In this document: in pieces, positions 11,901 through 22,570 of the stretch
Layout: each line of letters opens with the position of its first letter
How positions within the stretch are numbered: position 1 is the first letter of the stretch
Assembly (NCBI RefSeq): GCF_020921035.1
Contig: NC_063160.1
Span: forward strand, 19,309,095 to 19,373,094
Reading direction: 5' to 3'
From: Rhodamnia argentea
Lineage: Eukaryota > Streptophyta > Magnoliopsida > Myrtales > Myrtaceae
Length of the DNA stretch: 64,000 nt
The notes under the pieces: generated by a model
Seen by the model: the letters and a program-made list of their open reading frames with translations, nothing else
Told to the model about the DNA's origin: nothing
Databases searched by the model: none
Position numbers and translations under genes: made by a program

Positions 11901-13439
11901 AGCAGAAAATGTCATCGCTCAAGCCAATTCAGCGAAGATCTATATTGCAATTTGCTATGCTGACTTCTGTTTATCTCCCCCATAAATCCTTAATCAGAAA
12001 GAACCTTCGTTGTTCTTGTGTTGGTTGCCGGTTGGCTTGTTATCTTCATGCCATTGCTTGAAAGATGTAAATTGCTACTCGTACTGCTGTGTTCAATTGG
12101 TTATATGTCCCGGATGAAGCGGGCTGCTCAGTCAGGTTTCTTGTAAATACGTACTTTCAATCACTTTAAAATATGCAACGTCTTGCCACTAGGCAGAACA
12201 ACTGGTCTCTGATGCCTAAACTTACTTCAGTAATTTTTGTTCTGCCAAGAGAGCCTCTAATCTAACTTTGTTGAAACAAGAAATCAGATGTCAAGAACAT
12301 AACTTAAGAGAGAGACGATTTTTCATATATATATATATAGTATGACAATTATTACAATTTAAATTTGTGATCACAAATTTATTTCCTTTTTTTTTTTTTT
12401 CGATATCTATGTATGATCTACTTACCATAATTAAGAATTTAATTTATTCATTTTTTTATTTTTTGTGAAAGTTTCATGTATATTAAAGGCATTATTTTTT
12501 TTCTATTATTTTCTTGAAAAGAGAAATTTCCAAAAAAATCTAGTTCTTTTTCTTGGTTGTTGTTCGAATTTATGGATAGATTGCTAACTATGTAAACTTT
12601 AATTAAATTAAAACGCTGCACATAGTAAGGATTTAATTATTTCAAAGATGCTGAAAAAAATATCACTACTTTAGATTGACAAAAGTTAATATGATCTGTC
12701 AACTGTTTACGAAAAAATATCAATATACCTCTTTTTTTTTTGTCGAAATCAATATACCTCATTGTGCATAAAGTTTTTAATGTACTTCGACATATTACTC
12801 TAACGTCTTGCATTTTCTGTATAAAAGTATCTTGCCAATATAGTATGGAGAAAATATAAATTTTTTGATATAGTAAATAAACAAACTTGATATATTTTAG
12901 ACTAGTGAAATTTTAAAAAAGAAAAAGAAAGTGAGCTTTCAAGATAAGAGGAACCAAAAACAAAAAAATTATAAGATCAATGATGATAAAGAGATTTTTC
13001 AGTTCTATACTGCATTAAAGAACGTCCTTTTTCCTTATTATCGGTGAGATACTTTTATGCGGAGCATGTAAACCATTATAGGATATATGAGTATGTATTT
13101 TTCTTTAATATGCCGGAAACAAAATTAGTGAAAACTAGTGAAATGCTTAAAAAATTTTACCAAAAAAAATGCATAAAATTCTTGTAATTATCCTAATCAG
13201 AAAAAGAGAAACAGGAAAAATGAGGAGTAGAGCTATCATTTTGAATTGCAATTGAAAAATTGGGGGCAGTTTTACATATTTAGTGTAAATGTGGTGGATT
13301 TAGTCATTTAGGGAGTGGAAATAACGCCGTCCTTTCTTTTTGGTCGAAAGTTTAGATGTAAGTTACTGCTAATCTAAGTGTTGTGAAGGGTGGTGTCCGG
13401 ATCTGAAGACGCGCTATTTACTTAGCCGGAGGGACTAAG
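11901..13439. other. AT-rich intergenic DNA
   Basis: The first few hundred bases are probable 3' UTR of the upstream gene. From 12300 the DNA is very AT-rich, with T-runs and a short AT tract (about 12327-12341). I see no gene, repeat boundary or regulatory site that can be supported. Confidence 0.6.
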
Positions 13440-13459
13440 AAGAAGAGTGCTGTTGTTGC

Positions 13460-14010
13460 TAAGCTCGAAAGGGTGATGAAGTTGCTTATCCTGCTTCCCC
13501 GCGAAAATTTGGGGAGGAACATTTGCAGATGGTTCTAAGGGTCTTGAACAAGGACTATGGTCATGAACCAGATAGTGGATGCAATCAGGGAAGAAGAAAT
13601 TTGTACAGTTGGAGTTTACGGGATGGGGTGTATGTAAAACAACCATGAACATGATGAATGAAGTGATCGAGACAGTGGAGAAAGAGAACCTTTTCCATTA
13701 AGTGGTGATGACGTTGTGTCCCAGAACCAAAACTTTATAAAGACACAATATGAGATGGCAGACATGCTAGGTATTGACCTGGGTAAGAGAGGAGAACTTG
13801 GAAGAGCCGGTCAGCTATGTGCAGGACTGCTGAAGAGCAAAGAGTACACTAGTTGTATTGGATGACGTCTGGGGGGTAGCTTGATCTCGAGGCAATGGGT
13901 ATTCCTTCTGGTATTTCTTGCAAGATTCTATTGACTTCACGACGTGAAGATGTGTGCAAGAAGATGAGAAGTCAGAGGATCTTCTCAGTCTTGTCAGATA
14001 CAAATCTAAA
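13460..14010 (+). pseudogene. NB-ARC (CNL-type disease-resistance) gene relic
   Basis: Translating in shifting frames on the plus strand gives the ordered marks of an NB-ARC domain. A P-loop lies at about 13613-13640, where GMGGVGKTT is reduced to a frameshifted GMG/VCKTT (Gly to Cys, one base lost). Kinase-2 LVVLDDVW is at 13849-13872, and CKILLTSRREDVC, an RNBS-B-type motif, is at about 13919-13957. Stops and frameshifts lie between these blocks and neither coiled-coil nor leucine-rich repeats remain. Known: intact NB-ARC proteins are ATP-dependent immune receptors. This is a dead fragment. The 'VLDDVW' ending with Trp favours the CNL class. Confidence 0.82.
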
Positions 14011-14595
14011 ATACATAGAGGATCTTCTCAGTTTTGTGGTCCAGCAACTATCAGTCCCCGAGGAATGACTTATCTGACTTATCAAGGGATTGTAGAAGCA
14101 TACGCCAGGGTATACCAGAATATTATGATCCTATCTCTCTCTATGCCTTAGTCCAAAATCCAAATAAATTTCCATACCGGATGACATTGCTTCACCTGGC
14201 ATGAATCCATGCGGACATCATGTTCACGTGAGAATAACACCAACTCAGTAAAAAGCCTGGATAATTACATTACCTCCAACGATAGCAACCAACAACTAGT
14301 GATAGTAAGAAATGCAGGTCAGGTTTCATCAACTTCATTGTAAGTTCTCAAAAGACTGGACAAGGAAAGGGCGAGATAGCAGCATGGTGGATTAGGGAGA
14401 ACTCCGGCACACCAAAAAAGTAAAAAAGCAACAGTCAAATATTCAACCTTTACATTATTGTACTGACAACACACGTTTATCTTGCCAAAAACCTAGATCT
14501 GTACACAATTGTGGCCATTACAGATGCCTCGAGAGCCATCATATCTCAGCAGCCATCGGCCGACATCATCCTGATCCGTACAAAACGAACTCACC
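14010..14595. other. Intergenic DNA between NB-ARC relic and F-box gene
   Basis: No gene seen. The 14400-14595 part is probably the 3' UTR of the minus-strand F-box gene. A repeated phrase (AGAGGATCTTCTCAGT, near 13974 and 14018) shows a small local duplication at the end of the NB-ARC relic. Confidence 0.45.
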
Positions 14596-16119
14596 TCAGC
14601 CATTCAATCCTCCCAGATTGCAGTTGGGGGTAAAGTTACGCCGGAATGGAACTCGACGAAATGGCTGGCCAAAAGGAGAAGGAACCCCAAACCCAGGTAG
14701 GCGGTCATAGTCTCCACCTATCATTGCTGGAAAAACAAACGGGTTTGGATCCCTCCTGATCCTGAAGTAGAAAGGCCTGTCCACACGAGAAGGCGTCTGC
14801 CACCAACTACTCTCCCTCTTTGTCTTCTTCTTCGCCTCCCAGGACCATGCGAAACTTTGCTTCCAATTGATCATCCCTCGCCTTTCTGTCCGCTCTGCAA
14901 ACTCCTCCACATACTTTTGCTTCCATAAGTCATTATTGGATGTCAAATATCGAAGTTCCGAACACACACCTCCTACCCTCGCAAGGTCAATTCCGGGAAG
15001 CAATTCAAAAATCTTGAGCTTCAGTTCCGTGGGAAGGCATGTGAAACAAGATGGGAGCGGCAAACCAACCCTTTCGGTTAGGTCTATTAACAGCGGCAAT
15101 GCCAAACCATCTTTCACAATCTTCCAAAACTCAAACACATCTTTTTCAGAATATGAAATCGGACCACCATCCTCATTCACTTCAACATTATTATGGCCTT
15201 TTGCCAACATCACGTCTATAGTAGGTGCAAACCTTCGCTCATCCAAACAGATTCTACGCAGTCCTGACTTGACTTTAGCGAGATATCCATAGATAGTTAT
15301 AAAGTGACCTAAGCTTTGAAATTTCAAAACAACACTCTCAGGCATATTGACGCTCTGCCTAGACACAAGGACAGGCAGACTGTACCGCAATGACATGGTG
15401 AATGCAGACGACGGCCATTGATCGGGCAGATGGAAACGATCAGCAGGAATTCCAGTCACCGGATCAACAGCGACAAAACCGGATTCCTGCATAACCGCGT
15501 GCACCGCTATGACTAGAAGTCTATGGTCACCACCGTCACCACCCAATTCCTCCCTCAAAACCCTCCTCAGAAAGTAAGGCTCAGAGAACTTACTGCGAAC
15601 CACAACCGACCCATCCACAGCGACAAAGCCATCGCCATCAAAATCATCACTTTCAGGAACAGAATTACCTCGATCTTCAGTGTTTCCCGAAACTTCGACT
15701 TTCTGCACATCTTCAGGAACCAAATCGGCCATCTCCGAATCCGCGACCTCCCGAGGCCGCCCTGCTAAATTGGGCAAATCTTCAGAATCCATGTCCGCGT
15801 GCCCTTGAGAAACCTGATTCGATGCGCCTGCTGAGAAATTGGGGTCCGAGGAGCTATTATCTCCCCGGGAAGCGAAACCATCAGGGTCGAGGGTGTAATA
15901 GACGAGGTCGCCAGATGCGAGGCCGAGAGATTGGAGAGAATCGGCGGGATTCGGCGACTGAAGCTCGTCCGTGCGGTTAAGAGAGAGGCGGAAGGAGGAG
16001 CCAGGAGCAGGAGAGAGGCGATCGGCGAGGATCTGGCGGAGCTGGGGGAGTGAGCAGGGATTGGGGACGTCGAGCTTGAGGGTATCGTTGGATTCCAGAG
16101 ATCGGAGCCTGAGCTTCAT
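14596..16119 (-). CDS. F-box protein, SKIP22-like (UBL + PI31-like + F-box)
   Basis: A single-exon gene; the chosen ATG (16119-16117) gives 507 residues starting MKLRLRSLE. The frame stays open to 16236, but the extra 40 residues do not look like the family, whose ubiquitin-like domain starts at MKLRLRSL. Domains: ubiquitin-like region at 1-75, acidic linker to about 180, a PI31-like N-terminal domain (about 180-340, including FLRRVLREELG and FHLPDQWPSSAFTMSLRY), and an F-box at 362-407 (LPTELKLKIFELLPGIDLAR). The basic and aromatic tail ends in a Gly/Phe/Arg-rich PI31-type stretch (GGDYDRLPGFG). Known: SKIP22 and animal FBXO7 share this layout and act as substrate receptors of SCF ubiquitin ligases. 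It is intact and lies between the two related pyruvate kinase/plastid-protein blocks. Confidence 0.9.
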   Translation of the reverse strand: MKLRLRSLESNDTLKLDVPNPCSLPQLRQILADRLSPAPGSSFRLSLNRTDELQSPNPADSLQSLGLASGDLVYYTLDPDGFASRGDNSSSDPNFSAGASNQVSQGHADMDSEDLPNLAGRPREVADSEMADLVPEDVQKVEVSGNTEDRGNSVPESDDFDGDGFVAVDGSVVVRSKFSEPYFLRRVLREELGGDGGDHRLLVIAVHAVMQESGFVAVDPVTGIPADRFHLPDQWPSSAFTMSLRYSLPVLVSRQSVNMPESVVLKFQSLGHFITIYGYLAKVKSGLRRICLDERRFAPTIDVMLAKGHNNVEVNEDGGPISYSEKDVFEFWKIVKDGLALPLLIDLTERVGLPLPSCFTCLPTELKLKIFELLPGIDLARVGGVCSELRYLTSNNDLWKQKYVEEFAERTERRGMINWKQSFAWSWEAKKKTKRESSWWQTPSRVDRPFYFRIRRDPNPFVFPAMIGGDYDRLPGFGVPSPFGQPFRRVPFRRNFTPNCNLGGLNG

Positions 16120-16290
16120 GATGATCAACACCGATGTTAATCTGCCGAAGGTAGGGACACGAGTCGACATTCCCATCTTTAAGAGGAAGACCAAGTCACC
16201 GTCAGCCTTCAGGCCCGTTACAAGTTTTAGGCCCAATAATCATCACAACCAGAGATTTTTTTTATAGTTTCACCCATGAGAGAGCGCCCA

Positions 16291-16880
16291 CATTCTCACG
16301 CATTACCATTCATTGGTTTGCCAGAACTACATCATTATGAAATTTTGTTGCTGACCCTCATTTCCTTAGGCGATTGCAACATTGTATGTCGAAGACTTAT
16401 CCGGACATTACACATGCTATATTGCGACGTGCTGATGATCATCTAAATAATCGATTCTATCATATATGATGGAGACGGCGGCGAATCTAAAACTGAGAAG
16501 TGAGCTTTAACTTTCGAGGATGGATATGAAAAGGGAGTCTTTTCTGCTGTGAGGTGTATTACTGGAGAAGAGTGGATTATCAAGCTGTTATAGGTTCTCT
16601 CTTCTTCATTTCCGCTAACTTATGTTGTCTGCAGGCAAATGAATAAGCCTGTGATTGTAGTTTCTCAACTTCTGGAGCCCATGTTCGAATTTCCTACTCC
16701 AACCCGTGCCGAGGAGCTACTAGAAGGAATGAGTTTTGTCATATAGACAGGCCAGTTACATCCACTGAGAAGGACATATCTAGTTGTCAGCAGATTTTTA
16801 ACTCATAGTTTTGTCTCTGTCCTGTGCAGATGTAGTGCACTTGTCCTCTTTCTTTCCGCTGTCCCATTAATATAAAGCCA
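16291..16880 (+). pseudogene. Pyruvate kinase gene relic (intron 3 + exon 5 pieces)
   Basis: 16291-16615 follows the plastid pyruvate kinase intron 3 (about 5540-5955): the CATTACCATT start, TATGTCGAA, GAGACGG.GGCGAA and AACTGAGAAGTGAGCTTTA are shared. 16620-16745 then jumps to exon 5 (about 6545-6668), still reading [20 protein letters not shown], and continues into intron 5 (to about 6790). Exon 4 and its flanks are deleted and no other pyruvate kinase exon is present, so this is a dead fragment. It has the same orientation as the parent and is followed directly by the promoter-exon array, in parental gene order. Confidence 0.85.
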
Positions 16881-16903
16881 TAAAATTACGAACATGGACT
16901 AGG

Positions 16904-17103
16904 AGGTAATAGGGGCAAAACATTTTTGTCCAAGAGACTTACTTGCTTAAGCAACAGGTCAATGTCCATCTAATTCATAAATCTAATCAATTTTGATGTT
17001 TTTGAATTACATTTTCCTGATTGATTTCTCTTAGAAATGTGATCGGTCTACTAAATTTGGATCTCTAATAACTTCTCCCTTAAGCAAGCTCCTGATTCCA
17101 CGT

Positions 17104-17153
<50 letters not shown>

Positions 17154-17706
17154 GCAGCCACGTCCCCATCGGCACAAAGAAAAAAAAAATGGGTTTGCCC
17201 CGGTTCCCAAAATGATCCAATTACCATCCTTCCTTTCGAAGCAGTTCATAGCGGGGCCCTTTTCTAATAACAATGGAATTGGAATGAAGGGGATAATCCA
17301 TGAATATTGATATGTATATTCCATAAATAAATAAATAAAAACATACCTGCAATGGGCAAAAGCCCTAAGCTTGCTGCTTCCTTCTACACAACTCATTTTC
17401 TATTCTTCAAATACGAACATGAAATGGTTCCTACTCCGATGCAAATAGTCCAAACACGGAACTACTGAAAAGTTACTGCAATTGATGGCTTCCTGCAGAT
17501 TGTAAAACCCGCTTTCGCTTCAGCTTCTAACCCTCGGTCGAAATTTAGCGGGAGCTCAAGGTGGTTTAAGAAATTGGAATCGGAAAGGAGGATTTTGAGA
17601 TTGATGGATCGTGGTTATTCGAGGAACAATTTGAAAAGGAGGTCTTTTGTGGAAATGACAAGTTCCCTTCTTGCCAATGTCCATCAATCTCCTGATCAAT
17701 TTTGGC
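16904..17706 (+). pseudogene. Array unit A (truncated 5' gene copy)
   Basis: The start-like ATG is at 17486. One base is lost after ATGGCTTC, so the frame hits a stop at codon 7. Exon 1 similarity runs to about 17660 and ends GAAATGACAAG, losing the GC splice donor of the parent. It contains a long CT tract (17106-17150). Confidence 0.85.
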
Positions 17707-18082
17707 GGTAATAGAGGCAAACATTTTTGTCCAAGAGAGACTTACTTGCTTAAGCAACAGGTCAATGTCCATCTAATTCATAAATCTAATCAATTTTGGC
17801 GTTCCTGAATTACATTCTCCTAATTGATTTCTCTCGGGAATGTGATTGGTCCGCAAAACTTGGGTCTCTCATAACTTCTCCCTTAGGCAAACTCCCGATT
17901 CCACGTCACCGTCTCTCTCTCTCTTAAAGCACAGTCACATCCCCACAGCCACAAAAGAAAGAAAAAGGTTTGCCCTAGTTCCCCAAATGATCCAATTACC
18001 ATCCTTCCTTTCGGAGCAGTTCATAGCGGGGTCCTTTTCTAATAAGAATGGAATTGGAATTAAGGGGATAATCCATGAATAT

Positions 18083-18122
<40 letters not shown>

Positions 18123-18496
18123 CATAAAAAAAAAATCGCAATGGGCAAAAGCTCTACGCTTGCTGCTTCCTTCCACGCAACTCATTTTTTGTTCTTCAAA
18201 TACAAACATGAAATTCTTCCTACTCTGATGCAAATAGTCTAAACACGGAACTACCGAAAAGTTACTGCAATTGATGGCTTCCTGCAGAATGCGAAACCCG
18301 CTTTTGCTTCAGCTTCTAACCCTCGGTTGAAATTTAGTGGGAGCTCGAGGTGGTTTAAGAAATTGGAATCGGAAAGGAGGATTTTGAGATTGATGGATCG
18401 TGGGTATTCGAGGAACAATTTGAAAAGGAGATCTTTTGTGGAAATGACAAGTTCCCTTCTTGCCAATGTCCATCGATCTCCCGATCAATTTTGGCG
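17707..18496 (+). pseudogene. Array unit B
   Basis: ATG at 18274 with the same one-base loss as unit A. The CT tract is short, but an (AT)n microsatellite has grown at about 18083-18120, where other units read GATATGTATATTCC. The exon 1 remnant again lacks the donor (GAAATGACAAG). Confidence 0.85.
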
Positions 18497-19253
18497 GTTA
18501 TAGAAGCAAAACATTTTTGTCCAAGAGAGACTTACTAGCTTAAGCAACAGGTCAATGTCCATCTAATTCATAAATCTAATCAATTTTGGCGTTTTTGAAT
18601 TACATTCTCCCGATTGATTTCTCTCGGGAATTTGATTGGTTTGCGAAACTTGGGTCTCTCGTAACTTCTCTCTTAGGCGAACTACCGATTCCAAGTCACC
18701 GTCTCTCTCTCTCTCTTGAATCGCAATCACCTCCCCACAACCACAAAAGAAAGAAAAAGGTTTGCCCCAGTTCCCCAAATGATCCAATTACCATCCTTCC
18801 TTTCGAGCAAGCGGGGCCCCCTTTTCTAATGAGAATGGAATTGGAATGAAGGGGATAATTCATGAATATTGATATGTATATTCCATAAAAAATATCGCAA
18901 TGGGCAAAAGCCCTACGCTTCTTGCTTCCTTCTACGCAACTCATTTTTTGTTCTTCGAATACGAACATGAAATTCTTCCTACTTTGATGCAAATAGTCTA
19001 AACACAAAACTATTGAAAATTACTGCAATTGATGGCTTCCTGCAGATTGAGAAACCCGCTTTCGCTTCAGCTTCTAACCCCTGGTTGAAATTTAGTGGGA
19101 GCTTGAGGTGGTTTAAGAAATTGGAATCGGAAAGGAGGATTTTGAGATTGATGGATCGTGGGTATTCGAGGAACAATTTGAAAAGGAGGTCTTTTGTGGA
19201 AATGACAAGTTCCCTTCTTGCCAATGTCCATCAATCTCCTGATCAATTTTGGC
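18497..19253 (+). pseudogene. Array unit C
   Basis: ATG at 19032, same frameshift after ATGGCTTC. A short deletion removes part of the segment after TTTCGAGCA (near 18805), making this a short unit. The exon 1 remnant ends GAAATGACAAG. Confidence 0.85.
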
Positions 19254-19455
19254 GGTAATAGAGGCAAAGCATTTTTGTCCAAGAGGGACTTACTTGCTTA
19301 AGCAATAGGTCAATGTCCATCTAATTCATAAATCTAATCAATTTTGGCGTTCCTGAATTACATTCTCCTAATTGATTTCTCTCGGGAATGTGATTAGTCT
19401 ACAAAACTTGGGTCTCTCGTAACTTCTCCCTTTGGCAAACTCCCGATTCCACGTC

Positions 19456-19502
<47 letters not shown>

Positions 19503-20048
19503 GCGCTGTCACATCCCCACAGCCACAAAAGAAAGAAAATGGTTTGCCCCGGTTTCCCAAATGATCAAATTACCATCCTTCCTTTCGGAGCGGTTCATAG
19601 CGGGGCCCTTTTATAATAAGAACGGAATTGGAATTAAGGGGATAATCCATGAATATTGATATGTATATTCCATAAAAAAAAATCGCAATAGGCAAAAGCC
19701 CTATGCTTGTTGCTTCCTTCTACGCAACTCGTTTTCTATTCTTCTAATACGAACATGAAATTCTTCCTACTCTGATGCAAATAGGCTAAACACGGAACTA
19801 CCGAAATGTTACTGCAATTGATGGCTTCCTATAAATTGTGAAACCCGCGTTCGCTTCAGCTTCTAACCCTCGGTCGAAATTTAGCGGGAGCTTGAGGTGT
19901 TTTAAGAAATTGGAATTGGAATTGGAAAGGAGGATTTAGAGATTGATGGATCATGGGTATTCGCAGAACAATTTGAAAAGGAGGTCTTTTGTGGAAATGA
20001 CAAGTTCCCTTCTTCCCAATGTCCATCAATCTCCTGATCAATTTTGGC
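19254..20048 (+). pseudogene. Array unit D
   Basis: ATG at 19821, followed by ATGGCTTCCTATAAATTG, the shared frameshift plus a further substitution. It has a long CT tract (about 19459-19499). Exon 1 carries an extra 6-bp repeat (TTGGAATTGGAATTGGAA). Confidence 0.85.
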
Positions 20049-20790
20049 GGTTATAGAGGCAAAATATTTTTGTCCAAGAGAGACTTACTTGCTTAAGCAA
20101 CAGGTCCATGTCCATCTAATTCATAAATCTAATCAATTTTGGCGTTCCTGAATGACATTCTCCTAATTGATTTCTCTCGGGAATATGATTGGTCCGCAAA
20201 ACTTGGGTCTTTCGTAACTTCTCCCTTAGGCAAACTCCCGATTCCACGTCATCGTCTCTCTCTCTCTTGAAGCGCAGTCACATTCCCACAGCCACAAAAG
20301 AAAGAAAAAGGTTTGCCCTAGTTCCCGAAATGATCCAATTACCATCCTTCTTTTTGAAGCAGTTCATAGCGGGGCCCTTTTCTAATAGGAATGGAATTAG
20401 AATGAAGGGGATAATCTATAAATATTGATATGTACATTCCATAAAAAAAAACCGCAATGGGCAAAAGGCCTATGCTTGCTGCTTCCTTCTACGCAACTCG
20501 TTTTCTGTTCTTAGAATACGAACATGAAATTCTTCCTGCTCCGATGCAAATAATCTAAACACGGAACTACTGAAAAGTTACTACAATTGATGGCTTCCCT
20601 GCAGATTGCGTTTCGAATTGATGGCTTCCTTTGAAAAGTTACTACAATTGATGACTTCCTTTGAGATTGATGGATCGTGGGTATTCGAGGAACGATTTGA
20701 AAATGAGGTCTTTTGTGGAAATGGCAAGTTCCCTTCTTTTTATCTCCGTCTTCCGTTTCTCGCATTGAAACGGTTTCATGGGATATTTTC
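20049..20790 (+). pseudogene. Array unit E, the terminal unit that still reaches intron 1
   Basis: ATG at 20590. Here ATGGCTTCCCTGCAGATTGCG keeps the parental length, without the one-base loss of units A-D. The middle of exon 1 is scrambled by small repeats of 'TTGATGGCTTCCTTTG'. Only this unit keeps the parental GC donor context (GAAATGGCAAGTTCCC) and runs on into intron 1 sequence (TCTCGCATTGAAAC), ending about 20775. Confidence 0.85.
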
Positions 20791-21032
20791 TTACATTAGA
20801 TATAGTTATGATGTTTCTGCTGATTATTCGTATATCTCAAGACTGCATGTATATCTCATTTTGATTATACATATCTTGATTGAGATATTATCACATAATA
20901 GTTATTTAATAAAGCCTACAAATAAGCTTATGTGTTATTAACTGATGTAGACATCGAAATATATAGAAAATTCCACATTTCTTTCTTCTGCATCTTATTA
21001 TTCTTAACTATTTCAATTGCCTTCTCACTCGG

Positions 21033-21071
<39 letters not shown>

Positions 21072-21429
21072 GTTTTTGCGCTATGAAACTTTCTTCCTGC
21101 AACGGGGACCGCTTTGAGCTAGCCGAGCAAGCACTCGGATGCTGGGAAGCTAAACGTCAGGTTGTACACAAGAAGTATTTCGAGGATCGGCAAGTACCTG
21201 TTGCGATCGTCCTTCCAAAGGAGACACCCATGTATGGCAATTTATTTACTGTTGACCTTCCTTAAAGTTCGGAATTTGCGTTGCAAAGGAAGGATATGAT
21301 GCGACCGTCCTTACAAGTCGTTTATTTTCCGCGAAATAAATATAGCCTTAGTTCGATTGTGAATTAGGTTATTGAACCATGTCAACTGGCTTCTCTAAAC
21401 TAGGATAATTATCCAAAAAAAAAATCTTA

Positions 21430-21890
21430 AAATTATTGGCAGATGCCTTTTAAAACCTACACCTTTCAATTTAGTTCTAAATTTTTTACAATAATTCAGC
21501 TAATTTTGATCGAAAATAGTAGGATATCAACTGTCCTATGTGACATAACCAATGATGTATATAATTTTTACAATTTTTTTAAAAAAATTCTTAAATTTTT
21601 ATTTTACTATATATATATTTTTTTGGGGGGTGGGGGAGGGGGAATCATGGCCCCGTCAGCCTATCGAAAAAAAAAAAAGAAACAATTCAGGAATTTTCTT
21701 AAAGCATGCAAAATTCATCAATTACGGAGATTTTCGGTCAAAATTGGGCAGAATGACTATATTGACAAGTCATCAAAATATCTAAAACTAAAACGGCTGA
21801 ATTAAAAGGTCCATGACCGAATCAAAATCCATAAAATGAATTCAGAACGAAATCGACCGAATTAAAAGATTTTTGACTTAGAATTGGAAT
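21430..21890. mobile_element. Foldback repeat of the recurrent non-autonomous family (family 1)
   Basis: The element shows the family pattern: AATCTTAAAATTATTGG at the left, AATTTTGATCGAAAATAG near 21507, a low-complexity A/T and G-run core, then TTTTCGGTCAAAATTGG and the inverted phrase 'GACTATATTGACAAGTCATC ... CTGAATTAAAAGG' on the right. The ends are ragged and no target duplication is clear. Confidence 0.55.
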
Positions 21891-22379
21891 TCAGCATAAC
21901 AAGTAGGTAATTTTCCAACTTGAAAATGGAGCACCCACATGCGTCAGTGGCTTCCCAACCCTGTCCGAAAGATCGAATCTCGTGATGATCGTTCGAGAAA
22001 GTAAAGGGGGAACAGGCCTAAACTTGTCGCAAAAGTCGCGACCCAAAAATCTGACCGAGAAGAAGCTTCTCGTCAAAACCAAAAACCACGGTGGCCATCG
22101 CATGCTTATCTCCCGCTGGAGCATAAATTCAAGCCAACCCAACTCCGCCATAAAGAAAAAATTGGCGTTTCGTTAGTTTGTGCCACGAAAATGACGGTCC
22201 GTGCCTATCGCCCCTTCTAGAGGTTGACATTACTGCGCCAGTATCTCATGAGTCTCTATGACCATTATGCTTTTCGCGAATTCCTATGATTACGCGCAAT
22301 TTTCTACTCAGCATTGTCTAGAAGTACGTGTGGTCCGTGAACCGCTCCACTGGAGTTTTGCTTTTCACCGATCCGTTTA

Positions 22380-22570
22380 GATTTGAAAAATATTTTCCTA
22401 AAAATGATCTCATATATCGCTCGAAATAACCATTCAATCGCAAATGTATTCATTGCCGACGATAATTTGTGTCTGGATATTTTCTTGGACGATAAAATTA
22501 TTATTTTTTTCTTTAATCATTTTTGTGAGCGATACAAGCGATCATCTTTAAGAAAAATGTATGCGAAGTC
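22380..22570. mobile_element. MITE-type repeat (family 2)
   Basis: Shares ATTTTCCTAAAAA.GAT, GAAATAACCATTCAATCG, GCGATACAAGCGATC and a final AAAATGTAT with sequences at 26985-27200, 33120-33245 and 52265-52495. The two halves are roughly inverted copies of each other. It is non-coding. Confidence 0.5.

Larger units (their letters stand above)
16895..20790 (+). repeat. Tandem array of five promoter + exon 1 fragments of the plastid membrane-protein gene
   Basis: Each unit copies about 8476-9400: the GAGGCAAA start, ATCTAATCAA, CGATTCCACGTCA, a CT tract, CACAGCCACAAAA, CTTGCTGCTTCCTTCTACGC, AACATGAAATTCTTCC, GATGCAAATAGTC, and then exon 1 from ATGGCTTC to GACAAGTTCCC. The units also share about 110-200 bp (CCAAATGATCCAATTACCATC through GGGGATAATCCATGAATATT) that is not in the parent, so this segment was gained before amplification. 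Unit limits are about 16904-17706, 17707-18496, 18497-19253, 19254-20048 and 20049-20790. Confidence 0.92.

Noticed and set aside
16120-16236. 40-residue N-terminal extension of the F-box protein
   Set aside because: The ubiquitin-like domain begins exactly at the later Met and the extension has no family resemblance; it is treated as 5' UTR.
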